A DNA stretch of 8,831 nt, taken from assembly GCA_016209155.1 (NCBI GenBank), contig JACQWU010000310.1, positions 1 through 8,831 on the forward strand. The letters run 5' to 3'. The notes beneath the pieces were generated by a model. It saw only the letters and a program-made list of their open reading frames with translations, was not told the origin of the DNA and did not search any database. Position 1 is the first letter of the stretch. Every line of letters starts with the position of its first letter. This DNA is from Candidatus Desantisiibacteriota bacterium (GTDB taxonomy: Bacteria; JACRDZ01). The position numbers were made by a program, and so were the translations under genes. Below, in pieces: positions 1 to 6,243 of this stretch.

Positions 1-1
1 G

Positions 2-589
2 CATATTCAAGATCGTGATTTGAAAGTGCTGCGTCAAATAGTAAAAACAAAGCTTAATCTGGAAATGGCTAATAATAAAGATATTATTAAACTGGCTCTA
101 TCTGAGATACATCCGGATATGATCACTCTTGTCCCGGAAAAAAGACAGGAACTTACAACTGAAGGCGGGTTGGATGTAATTTCAAATTCACAATCTCTGT
201 CAGAAACAATTGAGCTTTTCAGATCGAATCATATATTAGTAAGTTTATTTATTGACCCTGATCCTGCTCAGATAAAAGAAGCAGGCAGAATTAAAGCGGA
301 ATTTATTGAAATACATACCGGAAAATATGCTGAAAGTAAAACAGAAGAAAGTATGCTGGCAGAAATGGAAAATATTGAAAATACCATAAAAACAGCTGAT
401 AAACTGGGGCTAAGGATTAATGCCGGGCATGGATTAAATTATAAAAATGTAATTCCACTCGCACGATTTCAATTAATTGAAGAATTTAATATAGGACACA
501 GTATTATTTCCCGCGCAGTGCTTGTTGGGCTTGATAAAGCTGTCCGTGAGATGATAGATGCAATTCGTTATGGTGAGGAAATATTGTGA
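2..589 (+). CDS. pdxJ: Pyridoxine 5'-phosphate synthase PdxJ, 5'-truncated by window edge
   Basis: PdxJ condenses 3-amino-2-oxopropyl phosphate with 1-deoxy-D-xylulose 5-phosphate to make pyridoxine 5'-phosphate, the ring-closing step of the DXP-dependent vitamin B6 route, in the cytoplasm. The frame is open to the left edge and begins with HIQDRD, the family's conserved stretch just before the first strands of the barrel, so the TTG at 20 is internal and not the start. 195 residues are present; the family is about 240 long, so roughly 45 N-terminal residues lie outside the window. Family motifs visible are NLEMA, LVPEKRQELTTEGGLDV, the FIDPD strand, IEIHTGKYA, LRINAGHGLNY and the C-terminal phosphate-site region FNIGHSIISRAVLVGL. 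The stop overlaps the acpS start (GTGA), the pdxJ-acpS order known from E. coli and other bacteria. Nothing suggests loss of function in the visible part. Confidence 0.96.
   Translation, partial: HIQDRDLKVLRQIVKTKLNLEMANNKDIIKLALSEIHPDMITLVPEKRQELTTEGGLDVISNSQSLSETIELFRSNHILVSLFIDPDPAQIKEAGRIKAEFIEIHTGKYAESKTEESMLAEMENIENTIKTADKLGLRINAGHGLNYKNVIPLARFQLIEEFNIGHSIISRAVLVGLDKAVREMIDAIRYGEEIL
575..579 (+). promoter_or_regulatory. Ribosome binding site deciding the GTG start of acpS
   Basis: GAGGA lies inside the last codons of pdxJ, six bases before the GTG at 586. It supports the GTG start and translational coupling across the 4-base GTGA overlap with the pdxJ stop. Confidence 0.7.
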
Positions 590-960
590 TTTATGGAATA
601 GGGGTAGATATTGTTGAAGTAAGCAGAATAAAAAGCTGTATAGAAAAATGGGGGGACCATTTTCTTGGTAAAATTTTTTTACAGGATGAAATCGATTATT
701 GTAAAATAAAAAAGAATCCGTACCCTCATGCTGCCGCTAGATTTGCCGCTAAAGAATCTGTATTTAAAGCTATGGGTTCATTACCATATTTGATTGGATG
801 GAAGGATATTGAAATAAGAAAAGAAGAATCAGGAAAACCTTTTTTAGTTTTTTCAAGTTCACTTAAAGATTATTTAGCGAAATATAATAATTTTTCCTGT
901 CATCTTAGTATTTCACATACAGAAGAATACGCTGTCGCACAAGTGATTGTGGAAATATGA
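586..960 (+). CDS. acpS: Holo-[acyl-carrier-protein] synthase AcpS
   Basis: AcpS transfers the 4'-phosphopantetheine arm of coenzyme A to the conserved serine of apo-acyl carrier protein, which activates fatty acid synthesis. The 124-residue length is typical of the single-domain, homotrimeric AcpS class. Visible motifs are the N-terminal GIGVDIVEVSRI with Mg-binding Asp8, the signature FAAKESVFKAMG with Glu57 and Lys61, and the C-terminal HLSISHTEEYAVAQVIVE (His106 to Glu123). The start is GTG at 586, inside the pdxJ stop overlap and six bases after GAGGA. It is cotranscribed with pdxJ. The stop is one base from the stop of the convergent minus-strand gene. All expected key residues are present, so it should be active. 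Confidence 0.95.
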   Translation: MIYGIGVDIVEVSRIKSCIEKWGDHFLGKIFLQDEIDYCKIKKNPYPHAAARFAAKESVFKAMGSLPYLIGWKDIEIRKEESGKPFLVFSSSLKDYLAKYNNFSCHLSISHTEEYAVAQVIVEI

Positions 961-975
961 GTTATATCTCAATTT
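953..975. terminator. Weak hairpin between convergent acpS and EEP gene ends
   Basis: An imperfect stem joins AAAT-A-TGAG (953-961) with CTCA-ATTT (968-975) around a six-base loop, with one bulged A. It straddles the stops of the two convergent genes. The stem is AT-rich and lacks a real T-tract on either side, so a terminator role is only a possibility. Confidence 0.22.
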
Positions 976-2101
976 GCGCTACCAAAGGGGCATGATCCGG
1001 GATATATTCATATCCTTCCGGTACAACAGATTTTTTTTGTATATCTTCATTAAATACAAATATTTGAGAATCTGTGGAAGTTGAATTAATATTGGATAGT
1101 TTTTGTTTTAAATTTTCACTTATTAATATATGATCATGCTGTTCTTTTAAATTTCCATAAAAATGACTGAATCTTTTTTCAGGTTTAATCAGGGAAGTTA
1201 AATTAAAAAATTTTCCCATGGATGTATTTTGTGTCCGGTTTGTTTTTGGGGTAGATTGATAGTCTGTACTTTCCAGCATTTGTGTAGTAACAGCATTAAT
1301 ATCATCACTTAAATCCCCCATTATAATAGCATTATCTTTGGGGTATTCTGCCATGCGTTCTTGTATAAAATAACGCAGTTGACATGCTTCACGTGCCCTT
1401 ATCATAAGACTGCGCATTTTAGCTCTTGCTTCTTCAACAGGATCTTGTGCATTATTATGTCGTGTCCGGTTAGTTCCGTTAATATTTGGATAGGGCTGCA
1501 TGAAATCATATCTTGGTGCTTTTGATTTTAGATGAGCTATAAATACCTGCAGATTAATGTCCCCTTTTGATATTCTTACACACATTGGGGGACGTGTGAA
1601 TTTTCCGCGATTTTCATACCATGCTTTACTATCTCCAAATTCATAAACTCTGATTAAGAGAGGATCGCTTGGACATAGCTCTATCCATGGCAAACTTATA
1701 TGGCTTTCCGGTCCAAGCTGATCATAAATTATAATATCGGCAGTCCCGTCTTCCTTCATTTTGACAGGCAATTTGGTAAATAAGGCAATTCTTATTCCTC
1801 TACTTCTGTAATTCGAAAAATGAAATGTATAAGGCGCATGCGCTTTTAGTCTTTTTTCAATATCGAATAAACATTTAGGGATTTCTCTCTGTGGTCCTAC
1901 ACCTACTTCCATAGCATCACTTATTTGAGTAGTCCCTAGTATTTCTTGAAAACCAATAATATCCGGAAGTTTTAGTTTTTGGATCAGAATATTTTCAATA
2001 TAATCCAATTTTTTTGCGTATATTTTTCCTCTTTTATTATTGGAACTATCATCAGGATGCTGAAAATTTTCTAAATTCCATGTGGCTATAGTAATTGTCA
2101 T
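962..2101 (-). CDS. Endonuclease/exonuclease/phosphatase (EEP) superfamily protein
   Basis: A 379-residue protein with the EEP (DNase I/exonuclease III-like) fold; members are metal-dependent phosphodiesterases or phosphatases acting on nucleic acids, phospholipids or phosphorylated ligands. Visible motifs in order are TIATWNLENF (residues 4-13, Asn9), DIIGFQEI (47-54, metal ligand Glu53), an RxxxRGIRIALFTK strand (about 97-110), FIAHLKSK (187-194, His190), MGDLSD (261-266), QHDHILIS (321-328) and PDHAPLVAQI (368-377, Asp369 and His370). The GDxN motif reads GDLS, with Ser265 in place of the usual catalytic Asn. The start at 2101 is preferred over the in-frame ATG at 2116 because GGAGG lies between them, eight bases from 2101. 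No signal peptide is seen, so it is probably cytoplasmic. It has its own consensus promoter and is transcribed divergently from the TPR-parvulin gene. The substrate is unknown. Confidence 0.85.
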   Translation of the reverse strand: MTITIATWNLENFQHPDDSSNNKRGKIYAKKLDYIENILIQKLKLPDIIGFQEILGTTQISDAMEVGVGPQREIPKCLFDIEKRLKAHAPYTFHFSNYRSRGIRIALFTKLPVKMKEDGTADIIIYDQLGPESHISLPWIELCPSDPLLIRVYEFGDSKAWYENRGKFTRPPMCVRISKGDINLQVFIAHLKSKAPRYDFMQPYPNINGTNRTRHNNAQDPVEEARAKMRSLMIRAREACQLRYFIQERMAEYPKDNAIIMGDLSDDINAVTTQMLESTDYQSTPKTNRTQNTSMGKFFNLTSLIKPEKRFSHFYGNLKEQHDHILISENLKQKLSNINSTSTDSQIFVFNEDIQKKSVVPEGYEYIPDHAPLVAQIEI

Positions 2102-2109
2102 ATTCAATG

Positions 2110-2114
2110 CCTCC
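2110..2114 (-). promoter_or_regulatory. Shine-Dalgarno GGAGG fixing the EEP gene start at 2101
   Basis: On the minus strand GGAGG occupies 2114-2110 and is followed, after eight bases, by ATG at 2101. The upstream in-frame ATG at 2116 overlaps this site and has no comparable signal of its own, so a five-residue-longer start call would be wrong. Confidence 0.8.
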
Positions 2115-2162
2115 ATTTAAATAAAAGTTAAGAAATTGTATTAAGGTAAACTATGAAATATT

Positions 2163-2190
2163 ATTATAATGTGTTTTTTATTTTTGTCAA
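2163..2190 (-). promoter_or_regulatory. Sigma-70-type promoter of the EEP gene
   Basis: On the minus strand a perfect TTGACA (2190-2185) is followed after 16 bases by a perfect TATAAT (2168-2163). The predicted transcript would start near 2156 and carry a leader of about 55 bases before the ATG at 2101. The -35 box lies in one arm of an inverted repeat shared with the divergent promoter. Confidence 0.75.
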
Positions 2191-2229
2191 ATTAATTTCC
2201 TGTTTGTATGGTTTGCATTTGACAAAAAT
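2180..2229. repeat. 13-bp perfect inverted repeat spanning the divergent -35 boxes
   Basis: ATTTGACAAAAAT occurs on the plus strand at 2217-2229 and as its exact reverse complement at 2180-2192, with a 24-base spacer. Each copy contains the TTGACA -35 box of one divergent promoter. The arms could form a paired operator, or may simply reflect two similar upstream promoter sequences in AT-rich DNA. Confidence 0.6.
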
Positions 2230-2247
2230 CAAGTCAATGTTTATAAT
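2219..2247 (+). promoter_or_regulatory. Consensus sigma-70-type promoter of the TPR-parvulin/LOG operon
   Basis: A perfect TTGACA (2219-2224) and a perfect TATAAT (2242-2247) are separated by the optimal 17 bases. Transcription would begin near 2254, giving a leader of about 33 bases. AAGGA at 2273-2277, nine bases before the ATG at 2287, serves as ribosome binding site. This is the strongest-looking promoter in the window. Confidence 0.82.
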
Positions 2248-2286
2248 CAAATACTATATTCATTATCAAATTAAGGACTTGATATA

Positions 2287-3612
2287 ATGATTTTAATAAA
2301 AAAGAATAAATTTATTATTTTAATATTAGCAGGTATTGTTTTAAATGTAATTACACAAAAGCTGGAAGGAGAAACCTTTGACTCCTTAATGTCCAGAGGT
2401 AATAAATATATAAAAATGGGACAAATGGACGAAGCTAAAAAAATTTTTGAAAAGATTTTAGAGATAAATCCTGACCATTCTGATGCTCATTTTTTACTGG
2501 GATCCATATTATACTCACAACAGAAATGGAATGAAGCTATAAATGAATTTAAATATGTAATTTCTGTAAGAACAGAATTTTCAAATGCACATTTTATGCT
2601 TGCAAACTGCTATTATCAAATAGAGGATATGACAAATGCAATAGAGGAATATGAAAAAGTTTTAGCTCTGGATCCAAATAATATCGAAGTCAATCAAAAA
2701 TTAGGTAAAATGTTTTATAAAAATAAAAAATTCGAAGAAGCGGAAAAATATTTTACCAATATTGCTAAATTAAGCCCTTTTGATACAGAAAGTTTTTTTT
2801 ATTTAGGTATGTGTAAATACGAATTAGTTAAAACAGATGAAGCTATAACTATATTCAAGAAATTAACTGAAATTGAAAAAAATAGTATGCAGGGATATTA
2901 TTATTTGGGTATGTCATATTATATTAAGGGTGAAAATGATAATGCAATCAGTGCTCTGCGTAAAGCGGAAATTTTAAATCCAAATGATATTGATACTCAT
3001 TGCAGTTTGGGACTTGCATATTTCACAAAAAATAATTTATCAATGGCTATACCGGAATTTAAAAAAGCTATTGATTTGCGCTCTGATAATGTAGAAGCCA
3101 GAGCGAATCTTGCCATGGTTTATTTTGAGCAAAACAAATATAATGAAGCACTCGAAGAGTTCAAAAAAGTAATCCAATTGAATCCAAAACACAAAATTGC
3201 ACATAAAACATTAGCGAAAATTTATCTAAAACGCGGATGGCTTATTGATGCCCGTGAGGAATTAAAAAATATTTTTATATTAGATCCTTCAGAAATGGAA
3301 CCAAAAGATTTGCTGGAATTTCATGTAAGACATATTGTTTTATTAACTGAAGAAGAAGCCAAAGAGATACAGAATTTAATAGAAAACGGTTATAATTTTT
3401 CTTTATTGGTCAGACAGAGATCTCAAGATAAAAATTCAATAGATACCGGCGGGGATTTAGGATTTATTAAACTGGGAAAATTTTCTTTAAATTTTGACAC
3501 TACTCTTGTTAATCTGCCTTTAGGAGGATATAGTTCGATTATTAAAATTCCGACCGGATTTCAAATAATACAAAAACTCGATGAAAGAGTAATAACTGAT
3601 GAAGTAAAGTAA
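2287..3612 (+). CDS. Exported or membrane-anchored nine-TPR protein with C-terminal parvulin-type PPIase domain
   Basis: A 441-residue protein. Residues 1-24 contain a basic start (KKNK) and a hydrophobic stretch (about 9-22) with no clear cleavage site, so it is either a signal peptide or a membrane anchor. Residues about 32-337 are nine tetratricopeptide repeats in uninterrupted 34-residue register; TPRs bind protein partners. Residues about 345-434 match the parvulin (rotamase) family: RHIVLLTEEEA, NGYNFSLLVRQRSQD, then GGDLGFI (388-394), and the final strand GFQIIQKLDER. Parvulins such as SurA and PrsA isomerise X-Pro bonds and assist folding of exported proteins. His349 matches the first active-site His, but the second, normally in GYHII, is Gln426, so catalysis may be weak or lost. 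The gene sits nine bases upstream of the LOG-family gene, in an operon under a consensus promoter. A role as periplasmic folding scaffold is inference. Confidence 0.87.
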   Translation: MILIKKNKFIILILAGIVLNVITQKLEGETFDSLMSRGNKYIKMGQMDEAKKIFEKILEINPDHSDAHFLLGSILYSQQKWNEAINEFKYVISVRTEFSNAHFMLANCYYQIEDMTNAIEEYEKVLALDPNNIEVNQKLGKMFYKNKKFEEAEKYFTNIAKLSPFDTESFFYLGMCKYELVKTDEAITIFKKLTEIEKNSMQGYYYLGMSYYIKGENDNAISALRKAEILNPNDIDTHCSLGLAYFTKNNLSMAIPEFKKAIDLRSDNVEARANLAMVYFEQNKYNEALEEFKKVIQLNPKHKIAHKTLAKIYLKRGWLIDAREELKNIFILDPSEMEPKDLLEFHVRHIVLLTEEEAKEIQNLIENGYNFSLLVRQRSQDKNSIDTGGDLGFIKLGKFSLNFDTTLVNLPLGGYSSIIKIPTGFQIIQKLDERVITDEVK

Positions 3613-3621
3613 AGGAACCCA

Positions 3622-4452
3622 ATGAAATTGGAAAATAAGAAAAAAGTAGTAAAAGCTTATAAAAATTTAGATTTTTTACAGACTCCTGATGCCAGAACAA
3701 TCAGAGTATTATGCGAATTGATTGAACCCCAAACAAGACTGCGCAGACATAATATAGAAAATACTATTGTTTTTTTTGGATCAGCAAGAGCTAACCCAAA
3801 ATCAGTTGCTGAGCATAAATTTTCTGTAATAAATGAATTACACAAATCAGCAAAAAAACCCGATCAAAAATTAATAAAAGAATATGAAGATGCAAAAAAA
3901 GAAGTATATCTGTCAGAGTTTTATGAAAAATCCCGGGAGCTGGCTTATAAATTAACAAAATGGATTATTACATTATCAAAAAAGAAAAATTCTCTGGTTA
4001 TATGTACCGGCGGCGGCGGCGGTATTATGGAAGCTGCAAATAAAGGAGCAAATGAAGCCGGTGGAAAATCACTGGGATTTAATATAAGTCTTCCTTTTGA
4101 ACAAAAGATAAATGATTACATAGGTGATGATCTGGCTTTTGAATTTCATTATTTTTTTATCCGTAAATTCTGGTTTGCCTACCTTGCTAAAGCTCTGGTT
4201 GTTTTTCCCGGAGGATTTGGAACATTAGATGAAATGATGGAGGTTTTTACTCTAGTTCAGACACGCAAAATTATTAAAAAGATGCCTATTATAGTATTTG
4301 GTGAAGATTATTGGAAAAGCATAATTGATTTTGGAAAAATGGTTGAATATAAAACTATAGACTCTTCTGATCTTAAGCTTTTCACTTTTTTTGATGATGT
4401 TGATGAAGCATTTGAATTTTTAAAAAAGAATTTACAAAGATATGTGGAATGA
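3622..4452 (+). CDS. LOG family (TIGR00730-type) Rossmann-fold protein
   Basis: A 276-residue cytoplasmic protein of the LOG / former 'lysine decarboxylase-like' family. Characterised relatives hydrolyse nucleoside 5'-monophosphates or cytokinin riboside monophosphates to base and ribose 5-phosphate. It belongs to the longer subgroup, with an N-terminal extension (1-45) and a charged insert (about 60-100) after the first strand VFFGSAR (50-56). Further motifs are CTGGGGGIMEAANKGA (128-143), LPFEQ (157-161), EFHYFFIRKFWFAYLAKALVVF (174-195), and the signature PGGFGTLDE (196-204) with catalytic-type Glu204; Arg181 and Lys182 are also conserved. The usual GGGPG turn reads GGGGG, with Gly133 for Pro. 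The start is the ATG at 3622 with AAGGAA at 3612-3617; it follows the TPR-parvulin stop by nine bases, so the two are cotranscribed. The true substrate cannot be told from sequence. Confidence 0.9.
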   Translation: MKLENKKKVVKAYKNLDFLQTPDARTIRVLCELIEPQTRLRRHNIENTIVFFGSARANPKSVAEHKFSVINELHKSAKKPDQKLIKEYEDAKKEVYLSEFYEKSRELAYKLTKWIITLSKKKNSLVICTGGGGGIMEAANKGANEAGGKSLGFNISLPFEQKINDYIGDDLAFEFHYFFIRKFWFAYLAKALVVFPGGFGTLDEMMEVFTLVQTRKIIKKMPIIVFGEDYWKSIIDFGKMVEYKTIDSSDLKLFTFFDDVDEAFEFLKKNLQRYVE

Positions 4453-4454
4453 TG

Positions 4455-6134
4455 TTATTTTAATAATTGTTCAATGAAGTTTTCCAGATCATCATTTAAC
4501 ATACCTGCATCCTGATAAACTATTTTACCTTTTTTATCAATAATAACATTTTCAGGCATGGAGTTTAATTTAAATAAATTTTCCATGTTTTCCAATGTGT
4601 ATACTACATTTAAATCCTCACCTTCATATTTTTGTAAAAAATTTTTAAGTTCATTGATATATTGATTATTAAATGGATCCGAATTTACAGCCAATAATTT
4701 GAATGGTTTCCCTTTAAAATGGTTATTAAAAGAAGGTAAATAATCAATGATTTCTCTGGAATTTTCGTCTTTCATAGTCCATTTGACTAATAATACTATA
4801 TTTCCTTTTAAAGATGCCAATGTTATGTTTGAATCTGAAAGTGTTTTAAACGTATAGTTATAAACCAGCCCATTTATCATTCGATCAATTTCTTCTGTTT
4901 TTTTTGCAATCCATTCAATTTCAGCTTTTTTGAAAAAAATGTTTTGCTTCATTACTTTTAAATGTTCTATAGCAATTTTGTAATTTTTTTGAAAAATGCA
5001 TAGGTTTACCATGTTTTTAGCAGCTATAAAATTTTCCGTATTAATTTCATATGCCTGTTTAAATAAATAGTATTGATAGTCGGGATTATCTTCAAAATAA
5101 TAAGATGAAGCTTCATTGTTATAGCATATAGATAATTTATTCTGTATTTCAGGATTTTTATCCAGTAATTCCAGATTTTTAATGGCAAGTAATATTTTCT
5201 TATTTCCCAATGAAACTTCAGCATCATTTTTAACAACAGTTAAAATGTTTTTAATCTCATCTTTAAATCCACCTGTAATAGTATTACACTGCCGATATAT
5301 TTTTAAAGCATTATAATTTGATTTTTTTTCATAAATTTTTCCTATTCGATTAGAAATGTCTTCTAAACCCTTTAGAATAGAAGCATTATTTTTGTCAAAT
5401 TCATAAGCTCTGTAGAATGAATAAAGACCAACAGATATAAAATCAGGAGTAAGAGCCAGTTCGATTCCAAGGTTCATCCATGCGGACATATTTCGCGGCA
5501 TTGAAACCAGGGGAAATCCTTCCTGTATTAATTTATCTTTTTTTATTATCTTGAAAATTGAGACTCCTTGAGCAGAAATATCTAAAACCTCAGCTAATCC
5601 TGTATCCTGTCCATTTTTATCCATAATACGGAATAGCTGACCTTTAGCAATACTTTTATTTTTATCTTCAGGCAGTAAAGCATAGCATAAATCGTTTTCA
5701 ACCAGACTTACAGGAGCTGTAACTTCAGGCTCCAGACACATGGCATATGCAGGATTAAGATCAGACTCAATTGTTTCATTAAAAATAGCTATATCTTTAT
5801 GCATAATTTTCTGTGCAGGGGTGATAAAATATCCCTCACAAAATATATCAGAAACAACAGATATTGCTATTTTGCCGCGAGATGTATTTGTACCTAAATC
5901 TTTTATTTCATAGATAAAACCGCTTTTTACACCGTGCAGTTCTCCTTTGTCCAGACGTATAAAATTATCTTTATAATTTTCTATTGATGCTGTTTTGAAA
6001 TAACTAAATGGCGCAACCCAACTTGAATACGGGATATTTAAAATTTTTGGATTATAAGTTATAAGTTTTGCTTCAGATGGAATATAAGTAAAAAACAGCA
6101 GGAAAACTAAAGACAAAAAAATTTTATTTTTCAT
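4455..6134 (-). CDS. Exported multidomain protein: beta modules, TPR-like middle, cysteine-less TlpA/redoxin-like C-terminus
   Basis: A 559-residue protein. Residues 1-22 form a signal peptide (KNK, hydrophobic core, S-E-A cleavage site before Lys23). Residues about 56-118 and 147-210 look like two related beta modules with the pattern 'G-x-G-x-x-F/Y-x-I ... G-x-x-x-V' (GVKSGFIYEI; KGQLFRIMDKNGQDTGLAEV), as seen in bacterial envelope proteins where they form small barrels. Residues about 218-420 are helical and TPR-like (for example around 355-395). Residues about 428-559 resemble TlpA/redoxin domains: FKTLSDSNITLASLKGNIVLLVKW, then a cis-proline-like MPENVIID (526-533) and KKGKIVY. The CxxC site is replaced by DENS (456-459), so thiol-disulfide chemistry is not expected and a binding or structural role is more likely. 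The Shine-Dalgarno signal is weak (GAG at 6147-6145). It ends two bases from the convergent LOG gene. I do not recognise the whole-protein family. Confidence 0.82.
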   Translation of the reverse strand: MKNKIFLSLVFLLFFTYIPSEAKLITYNPKILNIPYSSWVAPFSYFKTASIENYKDNFIRLDKGELHGVKSGFIYEIKDLGTNTSRGKIAISVVSDIFCEGYFITPAQKIMHKDIAIFNETIESDLNPAYAMCLEPEVTAPVSLVENDLCYALLPEDKNKSIAKGQLFRIMDKNGQDTGLAEVLDISAQGVSIFKIIKKDKLIQEGFPLVSMPRNMSAWMNLGIELALTPDFISVGLYSFYRAYEFDKNNASILKGLEDISNRIGKIYEKKSNYNALKIYRQCNTITGGFKDEIKNILTVVKNDAEVSLGNKKILLAIKNLELLDKNPEIQNKLSICYNNEASSYYFEDNPDYQYYLFKQAYEINTENFIAAKNMVNLCIFQKNYKIAIEHLKVMKQNIFFKKAEIEWIAKKTEEIDRMINGLVYNYTFKTLSDSNITLASLKGNIVLLVKWTMKDENSREIIDYLPSFNNHFKGKPFKLLAVNSDPFNNQYINELKNFLQKYEGEDLNVVYTLENMENLFKLNSMPENVIIDKKGKIVYQDAGMLNDDLENFIEQLLK

Positions 6135-6183
6135 TTTTTAATTTCTCGGATTTAGGTTTAAGTATATTAAAACAAAATTTTAT

Positions 6184-6211
6184 AATATAATATATGTAAT
6201 GAACTTGTCAA
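6184..6211 (-). promoter_or_regulatory. Sigma-70-type promoter of the TlpA-like protein gene
   Basis: On the minus strand a perfect TTGACA (6211-6206) is followed after 16 bases by TATATT (6189-6184); TATTAT (6187-6182) at 18 bases is an alternative -10. It lies in the 109-base gap after the ankyrin gene, so the downstream gene can be transcribed on its own. The leader would be about 40-45 bases. Confidence 0.62.
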
Positions 6212-6243
6212 TAAATAATACATTTCATATATCCTTATATAAT

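Noticed and set aside
20-589. pdxJ starting at the TTG at 20
   Set aside because: The frame is open to the left edge and residues before the TTG (HIQDRD) are conserved in PdxJ, so the gene is truncated by the window and not started there.
3657-3845. 62-codon minus-strand frame inside the LOG gene
   Set aside because: It lies fully antisense to a well-supported conserved gene, with no ribosome binding site and no recognisable protein features.
5024-5236. 70-codon minus-strand frame inside the TlpA-like gene
   Set aside because: Same strand, different frame from a well-supported gene; its Ile/Lys/Leu/Tyr-rich content is typical of an out-of-frame reading of AT-rich DNA.
6216-6240. Tiny minus-strand frame after the ankyrin stop preceded by AAGGA
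   Set aside because: It codes for only six residues and overlaps the promoter region of the next gene; the purine run is expected by chance in AT-rich DNA.
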